DNA of 31,467 nt from Phosphoribacter sp964647395 (GCA_964647395.1 CAZYHR010000028.1:1-31467), one strand, 5' to 3'. Counted from the first letter of the stretch, positions 7,968-16,217 are shown. The notes: generated by a model not told the origin, from the letters alone. A program made the numbers and translations.

Positions 7968-9332
7968 CTAGCTGGCCCGGGCGCGTCCGGCGGGCACGTC
8001 GACCTCGGGGATGTCGCTGTTGTCGACCATGCGATCCCGGGGGAAGTCGGTGAACTTCTTGGCGTAGCCGCGGTAGCCCAGGACGTTGGTGACCAGCGCG
8101 GCCAACGGCGCCCGGTCGAAGGGCGCCAGGCGCTTGGCGATGCTGGTCAGCTTGTAGCTCTCGTCCCACGCCCAGGTGATGCCGTCGTAGAGCTGCTCGG
8201 GGGTCATCTTCTTGGGTGCGAAGACGACGTGCTCGACGTCGTACATCGCCCAGTGCCGTTCGGTGATCCGGCCCTCGGCCTCGAGCTGCCGGTAGAACTC
8301 GGTGTTGGGGAACGGCGTGATGATCGAGTAGCGCGGCAGATCCATCTTGGTCTCCATGACCAGCTCGACGGTGCGTTCGAAGGCCGTGTGGTCCTCGTCG
8401 TCGCCGCCGAAGGCGAAGCAGCCTTGCACGCCGATGCCGACGTCGTGCAGCTTGTGCATGAGCGCGGGGTAGCCGCCGACCTTGTTGACCCGCTTGCGGA
8501 ACAGCCGTTGGGTGTCCTCGTTGATCGACTCGAAGCCGATGAGCAGCCCCTCGCAGCCGCTGCGGGCGAGCAGCTTGATCATCGCGTCGTCGTGGCCGAT
8601 GGCCGAGGTGACCAGGCCGAGCCAACGCTTCTTGAGCGGGATGAGCGCGGTGAAGAACTCCTCCGTCCAGGCCCGCCCCGCAAGGAGATTGACGTCTGGG
8701 ATGATGATGTGCTTGCCCGGCAGCTGGGCGATCTCGGCGATCACCTCAGGCACCGGCCGCTTGTGTACGGTCGACCCGAACGCGGTGGGATAGGCGCAGA
8801 AGGTGCAGTTGAGCGCGCAGCCGCGCACGACCTCGACGGTGTCGGTCGTGATGTACCGCCACCGGTTGAGCAGGTCGCGACGCGGGATCGGCCGGCCGAC
8901 GATCGTGTAATCCTCGCCCTGCCGGTAGCGCGGGCGCAGCGCCCCCGCGGCGAAGTCCCGGCACAGCTGTGGGAAGGTCTGCTCGGCGAATCCGGTGACC
9001 ACCGCGTCGGCGTGCTGCGCGGCCTCGTCCGGCAACATCGTCGGGTGCACGCCGCCCAGGACGACGGTCTTGCCCTGCGAGCGATACCAGTCGGCGTAGG
9101 CGTAGGCGCGCATCGACGTGCCGGTGATGGCGGTGATGCACACGAGGTCGGCGTCCAGGTCGAGCGGGATCGGGGCCGCCGTCTCGTCGTGGATGACCAG
9201 CTCGGCGCCGAGCTCCTCGGGCACCAGCGCGGCCAGCGTCGTCAAGGTCAACGGGGCGTAGTGGATGCCGATACCGAAGCTCCCCGAGTGGCGGTGCATG
9301 GCACCGGCGGGCGCGAGGAAGGCGATCTTCAC
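7968..9332 (-). CDS. B12-binding-domain radical SAM protein (B), HpnP-like
   Basis: 454 residues from a GTG at 9332, chosen because GGAGG lies 6 nt upstream and MKIAFLAPAG matches the usual family opening; the frame stays open further upstream across the GH3 gene, but that part is a shadow. The N-terminal cobalamin-binding-like domain contains ITAITGTSMRAYAYADWYRS and VVLGGVHPTMLPDEAAQHA. The cluster motif is Cys172, Cys176, Cys179 (GCALNCTFC). The C-terminal RHWAMYDVEHVVFAPKKMTP block is typical of the HpnP/HpnR-like, DUF4070-type group that includes the hopanoid 2- and 3-methylases. It differs from A, C and D, which carry VET(F/Y) in the first block. It could be a methylase of an unactivated carbon, but no hopanoid genes are visible nearby. 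Confidence 0.9.
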   Translation of the reverse strand: MKIAFLAPAGAMHRHSGSFGIGIHYAPLTLTTLAALVPEELGAELVIHDETAAPIPLDLDADLVCITAITGTSMRAYAYADWYRSQGKTVVLGGVHPTMLPDEAAQHADAVVTGFAEQTFPQLCRDFAAGALRPRYRQGEDYTIVGRPIPRRDLLNRWRYITTDTVEVVRGCALNCTFCAYPTAFGSTVHKRPVPEVIAEIAQLPGKHIIIPDVNLLAGRAWTEEFFTALIPLKKRWLGLVTSAIGHDDAMIKLLARSGCEGLLIGFESINEDTQRLFRKRVNKVGGYPALMHKLHDVGIGVQGCFAFGGDDEDHTAFERTVELVMETKMDLPRYSIITPFPNTEFYRQLEAEGRITERHWAMYDVEHVVFAPKKMTPEQLYDGITWAWDESYKLTSIAKRLAPFDRAPLAALVTNVLGYRGYAKKFTDFPRDRMVDNSDIPEVDVPAGRARAS

Positions 9333-9367
9333 GGCGTACCTCCCGGTGGCTGGGCGCGCCCTCCACG

Positions 9368-10894
9368 TTAGGTCGCGGCGGGCCGGTCGGGATCGGCCAC
9401 AGGTCCCGTCATCGGCGGGACCAGCGCGGTGGGCTTGACGTCGCCGAGCCGCCCGGTTCCGTGGTCGCGGCTGAGCAGGTCGCGCGGGTCGCCCGTCCCC
9501 CGGTATGCCGCGGGCGGGCGCAGCTGCCCCAGGCGTCTCGCGTGGTCGTAGTGGAAGGCGGCGCGCAGGGCCGTGTCGAGCCGCTCCAGCAGATCCGGGG
9601 TGACTGCCGGCCGGCCGACGAGCCGGTAGTGGTCGGTCGTCGCGACGAGCGCGCAGCCGGCCAGCCCGAGCCGGGCCAGGACGTCGCCGACGAAGGCCTC
9701 GTTGAGCTTCTCGCCGACCAGGTCGCTGACCCGGTCGACCCGACCGACCAGGCGCAGCACCGGCAGCCGGCCGTGATGCCCGGTGACGGTGACCAGATCG
9801 CCCAGCCGATAGCGGTAGAGCCCACCACCGGTGGTGAGCACGACGGCGTAGCGACGGCCCGCTTCGACCTCGTGGCCGAGCCGGCAGTCGTCGTCCGCGC
9901 CGCCCTCGGGGAGGAACTCGACGACGTGCGAACGGGCTGCGAGGACCGCGCCGCCGGCGGCGACCAGCGGCAGGGACACGAAACCCTCGGTAGCCAGCAG
10001 GCCCTTGGGCTGGATCGTGGTGTGCGGCAGTCGTTTCGCCAGGCTGCGCGCCGGGGCGGCGGCCGCGGCGTCGGCCCAGCAGGAGACGAGCCGCAGGCGG
10101 GGCCAGACGGCCGCCCAGTCGTCGGCGGGCACGGCCGCGCGCAGGACGGCTCGCCGCCCCGCGCCGACGGTGCTCAGCAGGGTGTCGAGCCGGTCGCGGA
10201 TCCGTTCGAGCAGGATCGTCAACAGCGTCGGGTTCCACACCGAGACGAGCGCCAGATCGGCGGCGGCCAGCAGTTGCCGGCAGGTGGTGTCGAGGAAGTC
10301 GTCGAGGTCGGCGCGCTGCGCGACGGTGGCGGAGACGGCGAACGAATGGGAGACAAGGCGTTTGGCGACCGGACCGAGGTAGTCGGCATCCTCGTCGAAG
10401 CCGATGGGCACGGCGCTGTCGTGGCTCCGGCGGGCGCTCACGGGGGTGATGGACCAATAGCTGCGCCCGGCGAGCAGGGCCGGCTGGGCGGCATACAGAT
10501 CGTACAGCCAGGCGGCGATGCCGCGCTGGAACTCCGCCCGCAGGGAGGCGGTGTAGGGGACGAGCTTGGTCGCCGAGGTCGACCCGGACGACGGCTCGAG
10601 CAGCCGCACCGGCTCGGTCGTCAGGACGCCGGTCTCGCCACGGGCGATTCGCTGGGTGGCGGGCGCGATGTCGTCCCAGGTGGCGAGCGGCACGGCACGG
10701 CGATAGTCCCGCACCGAGCCGATCCGGGCGAAGCCGTGGGCCCGGCCGAACTCGCTGCCGGCATTGCGCCGCACGAGGTGCAGCAGCAGTGCCTCCTGGG
10801 CGGCGCCCAGGTCGCGGATCCGGGTCAGCCGCGCGTGCTCTGGCGAATAGGCCGCTGCGACGGCGGAGTTGGCGACCAGCGCACCGAGTCGCAC
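9368..10894 (-). CDS. GH3-family adenylating enzyme (acyl-amide synthetase type)
   Basis: 508 residues, GTG start 4 nt after the upstream stop. Similar to GH3 auxin-responsive family proteins, ANL-type enzymes that adenylate a carboxylate and transfer it to an amine, as in plant acyl-amino acid synthetases. Visible elements: FGRAHGFARIGSVRDYRRAVP near 49-69, the P-loop-like ATP motif EPSSGSTSATK at 100-110, LLATEGFVSLP at 299-309 (motif II, adenine and ribose), YRYRLGDLVTV at 360-370 (motif III, ribose-binding Asp366), and GEKLNEAFV with Lys396. All motifs look intact. Bacterial GH3 substrates are mostly unknown. Inside this operon it probably activates a fatty or other carboxylic acid that the radical SAM enzymes have modified, which is inference. 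Confidence 0.9.
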   Translation of the reverse strand: MRLGALVANSAVAAAYSPEHARLTRIRDLGAAQEALLLHLVRRNAGSEFGRAHGFARIGSVRDYRRAVPLATWDDIAPATQRIARGETGVLTTEPVRLLEPSSGSTSATKLVPYTASLRAEFQRGIAAWLYDLYAAQPALLAGRSYWSITPVSARRSHDSAVPIGFDEDADYLGPVAKRLVSHSFAVSATVAQRADLDDFLDTTCRQLLAAADLALVSVWNPTLLTILLERIRDRLDTLLSTVGAGRRAVLRAAVPADDWAAVWPRLRLVSCWADAAAAAPARSLAKRLPHTTIQPKGLLATEGFVSLPLVAAGGAVLAARSHVVEFLPEGGADDDCRLGHEVEAGRRYAVVLTTGGGLYRYRLGDLVTVTGHHGRLPVLRLVGRVDRVSDLVGEKLNEAFVGDVLARLGLAGCALVATTDHYRLVGRPAVTPDLLERLDTALRAAFHYDHARRLGQLRPPAAYRGTGDPRDLLSRDHGTGRLGDVKPTALVPPMTGPVADPDRPAAT

Positions 10895-10898
10895 CTCG

Positions 10899-11597
10899 TC
10901 ACACCACCGCTGCCGCGCCCGCCCGCAGCGGCAGGGTGCGCGGCAGGACGTTGGCCTCGGCGAGGTCGGTGAGGCAGACCAGGTCGTGACCGAGCGACCA
11001 GCCCGGGTTGCGGGCGACGAAGAACTCGACGTCGGGCATCTGCCGCTCCCGGTCGGTCAGCGACGTGTCGCGCAATCGGTCCTTGGGACAGCGGTATTCG
11101 AGAACGCCGGTGGTGGGGTTGTAGTCGTCGGGGTAGAGGTGGGCGGCGTAGGCGTCCATGAGGTGCTGTTCGGCGGGTGGGGTCGGCGCCCGCCGGCTGG
11201 GCCAGTAGGTGGCGAAGAAGGCGGGCAGCATCCGATAGGTGCGATGGCCCTTGCTCACCAGGAACCAGCGCAACGGCGGGTGCTCGCCCAGGACGTAGCG
11301 TCGCGCGAAGACCTGGAACAGGGCCGGACCGCCGCGGTGCGCGGGGTGGACGACGGTGTCGCCGGAGAACAGGCCGGCCACGCCATCGACGGTGACGAAG
11401 CGCTGGGTGCTGAAGCCGGCGAGTTCCCCGGCGGGCGTGTGCAGCAGGATGACCTCGTCCTTGTCGGCCAGGTCGCGGTCGAACACCGCCCGGTCCATGC
11501 CCGCGTAGACCAGGTCCATGAGCGCGAACATCCGCCGCGCGTCGCCGTCGCGCAGGTCGCGGACGGCGACCACCTCACCGCGCAGGTCGACGGTCAC
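10899..11597 (-). CDS. GNAT-like acyltransferase, operon gene 3
   Basis: 232 residues from a GTG at 11597. It reads as a GNAT-fold protein: VRDLRDGDARRMFALMDLVY at the start, then strands VILLHTPAGELAGFSTQRF and VTVDGVAGLFSGDTVVHPAH. The loop AHRGGPALFQVFARR (about 84-98) sits where GNAT enzymes place their acyl-CoA pyrophosphate loop (R-G-G followed by a helix). The C-terminal half, with YLYPDDYNP-like and VEFFVARNPGW segments, I do not recognise. It lies between a radical SAM gene (9 nt upstream) and the GH3 gene (4 nt downstream). A transfer of an acyl group onto an amine or amino acid is a reasonable guess. No signal peptide or membrane segment is seen. Confidence 0.78.
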   Translation of the reverse strand: MTVDLRGEVVAVRDLRDGDARRMFALMDLVYAGMDRAVFDRDLADKDEVILLHTPAGELAGFSTQRFVTVDGVAGLFSGDTVVHPAHRGGPALFQVFARRYVLGEHPPLRWFLVSKGHRTYRMLPAFFATYWPSRRAPTPPAEQHLMDAYAAHLYPDDYNPTTGVLEYRCPKDRLRDTSLTDRERQMPDVEFFVARNPGWSLGHDLVCLTDLAEANVLPRTLPLRAGAAAVV

Positions 11598-11606
11598 CCA
11601 GGGAGC

Positions 11607-13097
11607 CTAGTGCTCGGGACTCGCGGGGGCGGCGGCCCGAGCCGAGGGCGGGGTGACCGGAAGCGGCGTGGCGGGCCGGCTGGGAGCCGGGGCGGCGGCA
11701 TACCCGAGAGCCATGCCCTGCTTGCGGAACACCTCGCGCCGGAAGATCGGGTTGTAGGCGACGAAGTTGCCGAACCGCACGGGGTTGCGCAGGTTGGTGC
11801 GCGGCTCGGCCAGCCGGCGCAGGATCGAACCGAGACTGTTGGTGCGGGTGCGGCAGGCGAAAGCCTCGCGAGTCAGCTCGTCGGGAGTCATCGTCGCGGG
11901 CCGGAACGATGCGTGGTTGAACTGGTAGCCCGGGTGCAGCCACCAGCGCCCGTCGTAGAGCAACCGGTCCTGGGCCTGCAGGTCGGCGTGCAGCGGGGTG
12001 CCCGGATAGGGCATGAGGATGTTGTAGGCCGCGAACGTGAACTTGCTGCGGATCGCGAACTCGCAGGTGGCGCGGATGGATTCGACGGTGTCGGTGTCGT
12101 GGCCGATGGTGAAGGCGGCCCAGGTCTGCAGGCCCAGCGAACGCAGCTGCTCGATGGCGCCGGCGTAGGTGTCGCGGGCCGCGGCGCGGTTGACCGCCTT
12201 GCGCATGCCGCGCAGACCCGCGTCGGAGATCGACTCGAAGCCGATGACGTTGCCCTGGCAGCCGGACCGCACCATGAGCTGCATGAGCTCGGGGTCGCGG
12301 AGCATGTCCAGAGAGGCCTGACTGACCCAACGGACCTTGAGCGGGATCAGCGCGCGGAACAACTCCTTCGCCGCATCGTGGTCGGCGGTGATGTTGTCGT
12401 CGACGAAGAACAGATAGCGGCGCCGCTGGGCGCGGATCTCCTCGACGACCTCGGCGGGATCGCGATGCCGGTGCGAGCGGTGGAAGAAGACGCTCGTCGC
12501 GCAGTAGCTGCAGCGGTAGGGGCAGCCGCGCGAATACTGCAGGAGGGTGATCGGCAGATATCCCTTGCCGCGGAACAGGTCTCGGCGCGGCACTGCCGCC
12601 GTCTGCACGGTCGACGTGAGGGCGCCGTCGTAACGGCGGCGCAGCCGACCTGCGGCGGCATCCGCGAGGACGTCGGCCCAGACCGCCTCGGCGTCGCCGG
12701 TGACGAGCGCCTCGCAGTGGCCGGCGACCTCGGCGGGCGCCAGCGTCGGGTGCATGCCGCCCATGACGACAGGCACACCGCGCCGGTGGAACTGCTCGGA
12801 GATCTCGTAGGAGCGCTTGGCGGTGAAGGTCTCGACGGTGATCGCCACGAGGTCGACCGGGTCGTCGAAGGGGACGTCCTCGCTGCGGTCGTCGTGCAGG
12901 ACCAGGTCGACGTCGGGCGGGGTCAGTCCGCCGAGGACACCGAGTTGAAGCGGCTCCATCCGGCCGGAGTCGACGTAGCGACGATCCGGCCGGCCGGGTG
13001 CCGCCAGCCGCCCGAGGTTGGGCTTGACCAGGGCGACCCGCAGCCGGTCGCCGGAACGTGCCGGGCGGCCACCTGCGCGGTGCGGTGCGGGGGTCAC
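11607..13097 (-). CDS. B12-binding-domain radical SAM protein (C)
   Basis: 496 residues, starting at a GTG that overlaps the upstream stop by 4 nt (GTGA at 13094-13097), a sign of coupling. The N-terminal cobalamin-binding-like domain (about 18-150) has LQLGVLGGLTPPDVDLVLHDD, AITVETFTAKRSYEIS and PVVMGGMHPTLAPAEV. The cluster motif is Cys192, Cys196, Cys199 (GCPYRCSYC). It then has FFVDDNITADHDAAKELF and NVIGFESIS, and the C-terminal block GRWWLHPGYQFNHASFRP with MTPDELTREAF. The extra 40 or so residues at the C-terminus are Pro/Ala-rich and look disordered. Same subgroup as A and D; predicted radical C-H modification of an unknown substrate. Confidence 0.92.
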   Translation of the reverse strand: MTPAPHRAGGRPARSGDRLRVALVKPNLGRLAAPGRPDRRYVDSGRMEPLQLGVLGGLTPPDVDLVLHDDRSEDVPFDDPVDLVAITVETFTAKRSYEISEQFHRRGVPVVMGGMHPTLAPAEVAGHCEALVTGDAEAVWADVLADAAAGRLRRRYDGALTSTVQTAAVPRRDLFRGKGYLPITLLQYSRGCPYRCSYCATSVFFHRSHRHRDPAEVVEEIRAQRRRYLFFVDDNITADHDAAKELFRALIPLKVRWVSQASLDMLRDPELMQLMVRSGCQGNVIGFESISDAGLRGMRKAVNRAAARDTYAGAIEQLRSLGLQTWAAFTIGHDTDTVESIRATCEFAIRSKFTFAAYNILMPYPGTPLHADLQAQDRLLYDGRWWLHPGYQFNHASFRPATMTPDELTREAFACRTRTNSLGSILRRLAEPRTNLRNPVRFGNFVAYNPIFRREVFRKQGMALGYAAAPAPSRPATPLPVTPPSARAAAPASPEH

Positions 13098-14401
13098 GCG
13101 GGCACCCGCCCGACCCCGAGCGCACTGCCCTGCTTGTCATGGATCGCCTTGCGGGACACCAGGTTGGCGGCCAGGTGCAGGGCGAGGTTGGTGGGTCGAC
13201 GGTTGGCCGGGGCGAGGGCGCGGCGGGCGATCGAGCGGGGCGAGGAGAACGCGAACCGGGCCGCGCGGCATACCTCGGTCAGTTGGTGCGGGGTCATCCC
13301 TGCGGGGCGCAGCATGGCGTCGCCGTAGCGGAACGTCGGGTCGAGCCACCACCGGTCGTGAAGGAGGCGACCCTCCGCGCCGAGCCGGTCGTAGAGGCGG
13401 GTGCCGGGCATCGGCATGAGCGGGTTGAAGTTCGCGATCGAGAACCCGGAGCGGGTGGCGAAGTCGACCAGGGCCGGGCCGGTGGCGACGGTGTCGGTGT
13501 CGTAGCCGACGACGAACGTGCCGTAGACCATGAGCCCGGCTGCGGCGACGTTGGCCAGCACGTCGGAGTAGTTGGCGTGCAGGTTGGCGCCCTTGCCCAT
13601 CTGCTTGAGGTTGGCCGGGTCGAGCGACTCGAAGCCGACCAGGACCATCCGGCAGCCGGCGCGGCGCATGAGCCGCAGCAGGTCCGGGTCGGTGGCGACG
13701 TCCATGGATATCTGACAGACCCAGCGCTTGCCGGTGCCGACGAGCCGGCCGAACAACTCGCGGGCGCGGGCGCGATCGGCGAAGAGGTTGTCGTCGACGA
13801 AGAACAGCACCCGCTCGGGCCGGGCTCGGACCTCGTCGACGACCTGGCCGATCGGCTTGCTGCGGATGGTGTGCCCGAAGAAGCCGTGGATCGAGCAGAA
13901 CTCGCAGGCATAGCGGCAGCCGCGGCTGAACTGCACCACGCCGAGCGGCGGGTAGCGGCGCCGATCGACCACGTCCACCGCGGGGCGCAGGCTGAGGTCG
14001 GCGTCGTTGCGCGAGAGGTAGCGGGGGCGCAGCCGGCCGGCGCGCAGGTCCGCGACGACCTCGGGCCAGGTGTCCTCGGCCTCGCCGACGACCACGGCGT
14101 CGGCGTGCCAGGCGGCCTCGTCGGGCAGCGCGCTCGGGTGGAACCCGCCGAGGATCACCGGGATCCCGCGGGCGCGCGCCCGGTCGGCGATCTCGTATGC
14201 CGTCCGGGCCGCGAACGTCTCCACCGTCAGCGCGAGCGCATCGGCCTCGAAGCGCTGCGGCAGCGGGTCGACCATGCCGTCGTAGAAGTCCACGTCGACG
14301 TCCGCCGGGGTCAGGGCCCGGACGATCGCGAAGACCAGGGGCTGCAGAGCGTCCGCGGACGGGTGGCCGCTCATGCTCGGCCGGACGAAGGCGATGCGCA
14401 A
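13094..14401 (-). CDS. B12-binding-domain radical SAM protein (D), first gene of operon
   Basis: 435 residues from a TTG at 14399-14401. This start is preferred because it gives MRIAFVRPSMSG, matching the family opening, although the ribosome site (GGGACC) is weak. The N-terminal cobalamin-binding-like domain contains ALALTVETFAARTAYEIA and PVILGGFHPSALPDEAAWHA. The radical SAM cluster ligands are Cys162, Cys166, Cys169 (GCRYACEFC). The core continues with FFVDDNLFADRARAREL and MVLVGFESLDP, and the C-terminal part with DRWWLDPTFRYGDAMLRP and MTPHQL. It is the first gene of the operon, so its expression presumably sets that of the cluster. Function is inferred only to class level. Confidence 0.91.
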   Translation of the reverse strand: MRIAFVRPSMSGHPSADALQPLVFAIVRALTPADVDVDFYDGMVDPLPQRFEADALALTVETFAARTAYEIADRARARGIPVILGGFHPSALPDEAAWHADAVVVGEAEDTWPEVVADLRAGRLRPRYLSRNDADLSLRPAVDVVDRRRYPPLGVVQFSRGCRYACEFCSIHGFFGHTIRSKPIGQVVDEVRARPERVLFFVDDNLFADRARARELFGRLVGTGKRWVCQISMDVATDPDLLRLMRRAGCRMVLVGFESLDPANLKQMGKGANLHANYSDVLANVAAAGLMVYGTFVVGYDTDTVATGPALVDFATRSGFSIANFNPLMPMPGTRLYDRLGAEGRLLHDRWWLDPTFRYGDAMLRPAGMTPHQLTEVCRAARFAFSSPRSIARRALAPANRRPTNLALHLAANLVSRKAIHDKQGSALGVGRVPA

Positions 14402-14580
14402 CGTCAGGTCCCGGGTCGGCTCGGCGCGGCGCTCACTCGCCCATCCTCGGTGAGTTCGTCGGCTGGAGCCAGGGACCTGTGGCCCGTGGTCGCGGTCGAG
14501 CGGGCGCTGACCGGTTGTCTGTCCGAGGACTGCCCCAGTGGGCCTGTGGATGAAGGAGCTCCGTTGTCAGAGGGGGCCGG

Positions 14581-14586
14581 TAGTGT
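14581..14586 (+). promoter_or_regulatory. Candidate -10 box of a leaderless transcript
   Basis: TAGTGT lies 7 nt ahead of the ATG at 14594, which has no convincing ribosome site. This spacing is what a leaderless actinobacterial mRNA would show. No -35 box at proper spacing was found. The remainder of the divergent gap 14402-14580 shows no clear operator. Confidence 0.3.
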
Positions 14587-14593
14587 CCTCGGC

Positions 14594-16006
14594 ATGACGG
14601 CGATGGCACTGAGTGGACCCGAGGAGCCCCTCGGTCCGCTCGGCGTGCTACGCGCCGCGGTGTCGGCGGCGACGACTGCCTTGGGTGGGCTGGGGCGCCT
14701 GCTCGCGCTCCTGCCGGCGTCGGACCTCACCGACCTGCTGTCCGAGGTCGACCGGCTGGCCGCTGTGGCAGCGGGCGCGCGGGTCGCCATCGCGGGGGAG
14801 GGCGTCGAGCGCGGCTTGGCGGCGGCGTCGCAGGCCGGGTCGACGCGGGACTGGATCCGCGCCCACGCCCCGTCGTTGACGATCGGACCGGCCGGTCAGA
14901 TCGCGGCCGTCCTGCGCGCCTGCCAGGCACCGGACCAGCGGGTCGAGCTGTCGGACGTCATGCAGGCCGTCACCACCGGCGCGGTCACCGTCCCGGCCGC
15001 CGTGCAGGTGCTCAGCGACTACGCCAAGCTGCGCGAGGAGCTCGTCCCCCACGCGCTGCCGGCCGTGCTCGACAACCTGCTCGTCGTCGCGGCAGTCGGA
15101 GGGCCGGCCGAGGTCGCCCGGCAGCGACCGGCGCTGCTGGCCAGGCACGGCGACCCCGGCCGGTTGGACCGGGAACAGACCTGGCATGCGACCCGGCTGC
15201 ACGGGCTGTCCACCCCGGTCGGCGACGACATCACCGGGTGGACCTACCGGTGGCAGGTCGACGCGGCGACCAAGGCGATGGTCGAGGCGGGCATCGCGGC
15301 GCTGTCTCGACCCCAGCCCGAGCCGGACGGAGCCCCCGACCGGCGCAGCAACAACCAGCGACGCAGCCTGGCCCTGGCCGCGTTGCTCCGCCGCGGGGCC
15401 GCCGCCTCCACCTCGGGTGGCACCGGCGCGGCGACCACGACGCTGTTCGTCACCATCGACCTGGCCGACCTGTGTCGCGGCCTGACCGACCAGTGGCCCG
15501 GAGCCGGGGTGGTCCGGGTCGGGGCCGGCACGGTGCTCGGGTCGCCGGCCGCCGGCACCCTGCTGTCGGCAGGTACGGTGCGGCGGCTGGCCTGTGACGC
15601 CGCGATCATCCCGGCGGTGCTGGGCGGGCCCGGGCAGATCCTGGACTTCGGCCGGCAGCAGCGGCTGGTCACCCCGGCGCTGCGCAAGTTCCTGGTGCTG
15701 CGCGATCGGGGCTGCACCTTCCCCGGCTGCTCGACCCCGGCGAGTTTCACCGACGCCCATCACATCCGGCACTGGCTGGCCGGCGGCACCACCGACCCGG
15801 ACAACCTCACCCTGCTGTGCGAGCGCCACCACACCGTCGTGCACCGCGACGCGCTCACCGCCACCGTCAGCCCGGCCGGGGTCACCTGGCGCCACCCGGA
15901 CGGCATCCCACTGCCGCGCCCGCGCCCGCCCCGGCCCGGCCACAGCCCCCCGACCGGACCCCAACACCCCCAGCGGACCCCAACGCCCCCACCCGGAGCC
16001 GCCTGA
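14594..16006 (+). CDS. DUF222 / HNH endonuclease-domain protein
   Basis: 470 residues, the usual size of the actinobacterial DUF222-HNH (13E12 repeat) family. Residues about 25-330 are the alpha-helical, Ala/Leu-rich DUF222 region (GLGRLLALLPASDLTDLLSEV, GWTYRWQVDAATKAM, LFVTIDLADL). The C-terminal HNH nuclease motif is intact: RDRGCTFPGC, then DAHHIRHW and DNLTLLCERHH, with paired cysteines (zinc ligands) and the His-His of the active site. These genes are multi-copy in many actinobacteria and their role is not established; DNA cleavage is predicted. The start is uncertain: the frame is open upstream, and TTG (14564) or GTG alternatives exist. A Pro-rich tail ends the protein. Transcribed divergently from the radical SAM operon. 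Confidence 0.85.
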   Translation: MTAMALSGPEEPLGPLGVLRAAVSAATTALGGLGRLLALLPASDLTDLLSEVDRLAAVAAGARVAIAGEGVERGLAAASQAGSTRDWIRAHAPSLTIGPAGQIAAVLRACQAPDQRVELSDVMQAVTTGAVTVPAAVQVLSDYAKLREELVPHALPAVLDNLLVVAAVGGPAEVARQRPALLARHGDPGRLDREQTWHATRLHGLSTPVGDDITGWTYRWQVDAATKAMVEAGIAALSRPQPEPDGAPDRRSNNQRRSLALAALLRRGAAASTSGGTGAATTTLFVTIDLADLCRGLTDQWPGAGVVRVGAGTVLGSPAAGTLLSAGTVRRLACDAAIIPAVLGGPGQILDFGRQQRLVTPALRKFLVLRDRGCTFPGCSTPASFTDAHHIRHWLAGGTTDPDNLTLLCERHHTVVHRDALTATVSPAGVTWRHPDGIPLPRPRPPRPGHSPPTGPQHPQRTPTPPPGAA

Positions 16007-16054
16007 CGCCGGCCCCGCCGGCAGGCGCCGGGCGCCGCCGGGTGGATCAGCGAC

Positions 16055-16113
16055 GCTCCCCTGACCGAGACCGCCGAGGTGCCGCTCCCCCTGATCGAGA
16101 CCGCGGAGGTGCC
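16055..16113. repeat. Tandem direct repeat, two copies of 29-30 nt
   Basis: Copy 1 (16055-16083) and copy 2 (16084-16113) share GCTCCCC, CTGA-CGAGACCG and GAGGTGCC, differing at two positions plus one extra C. They lie in the non-coding gap after the DUF222-HNH gene and just before the strong hairpin. No function is evident. Confidence 0.7.
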
Positions 16114-16141
16114 GTCCGGCGGATTCGGCCAGGAGCCCGAA

Positions 16142-16176
16142 GCTGCCCGGCCCGCGGGTGACGCGGGCCGGGCAGC
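16142..16176. terminator. Strong bidirectional hairpin terminator
   Basis: A perfect 15-bp stem, GCTGCCCGGCCCGCG (16142-16156) with CGCGGGCCGGGCAGC (16162-16176), around the 5-nt loop GGTGA. It sits between the convergent ends of the DUF222-HNH gene (16006) and the VanY-lectin gene (16218), so it probably ends both transcripts. It lacks a T-tract, as is common in high-G+C actinobacteria. Confidence 0.8.
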
Positions 16177-16217
16177 GGTCGATGGGATCAGCGGCGAGGA
16201 ACTCCGCTCAGCGGTGC

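Larger units (their letters stand above)
5573..14401 (-). other. Putative seven-gene radical SAM / GH3 / acyltransferase operon
   Basis: Transcribed leftwards from 14401: radical SAM, radical SAM, GNAT-like, GH3, radical SAM, radical SAM, GNAT-like. Junctions are a 4-nt overlap (13094-13097), then gaps of 9 nt (11597/11607), 4 nt (10894/10899), 35 nt (9332/9368) and 3 nt (7964/7968), and a 17-nt overlap (6633-6649). This fits a single transcript bounded by the divergent gap at 14402-14593 and the hairpin at 5458-5490. The enzyme mix (C-H radical chemistry, carboxylate activation, acyl transfer) suggests biosynthesis of a modified lipid or small molecule. This is an inference and the product cannot be named. 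Confidence 0.8.

Noticed and set aside
6969..9371. Long plus-strand open frame opposite the radical SAM genes
   Set aside because: Such frames are expected on the opposite strand of G+C-rich genes. The translation is V/G/D/R-rich and low in information, with no motif, while the minus-strand genes have intact catalytic motifs.
7968..10457. An 829-codon open frame that would fuse a GH3-antiphase stretch to radical SAM protein B
   Set aside because: The part above 9332 overlaps the well-supported GH3 gene in another frame and is Arg/Pro/Gly-rich without domains. The GTG at 9332 has a GGAGG site and a family-typical start.
14594..16006. HNH protein as part of a mobile element or homing endonuclease
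   Set aside because: DUF222-HNH genes are ordinary multi-copy chromosomal genes in actinobacteria. No intron, inverted terminal repeats or integrase is seen here.
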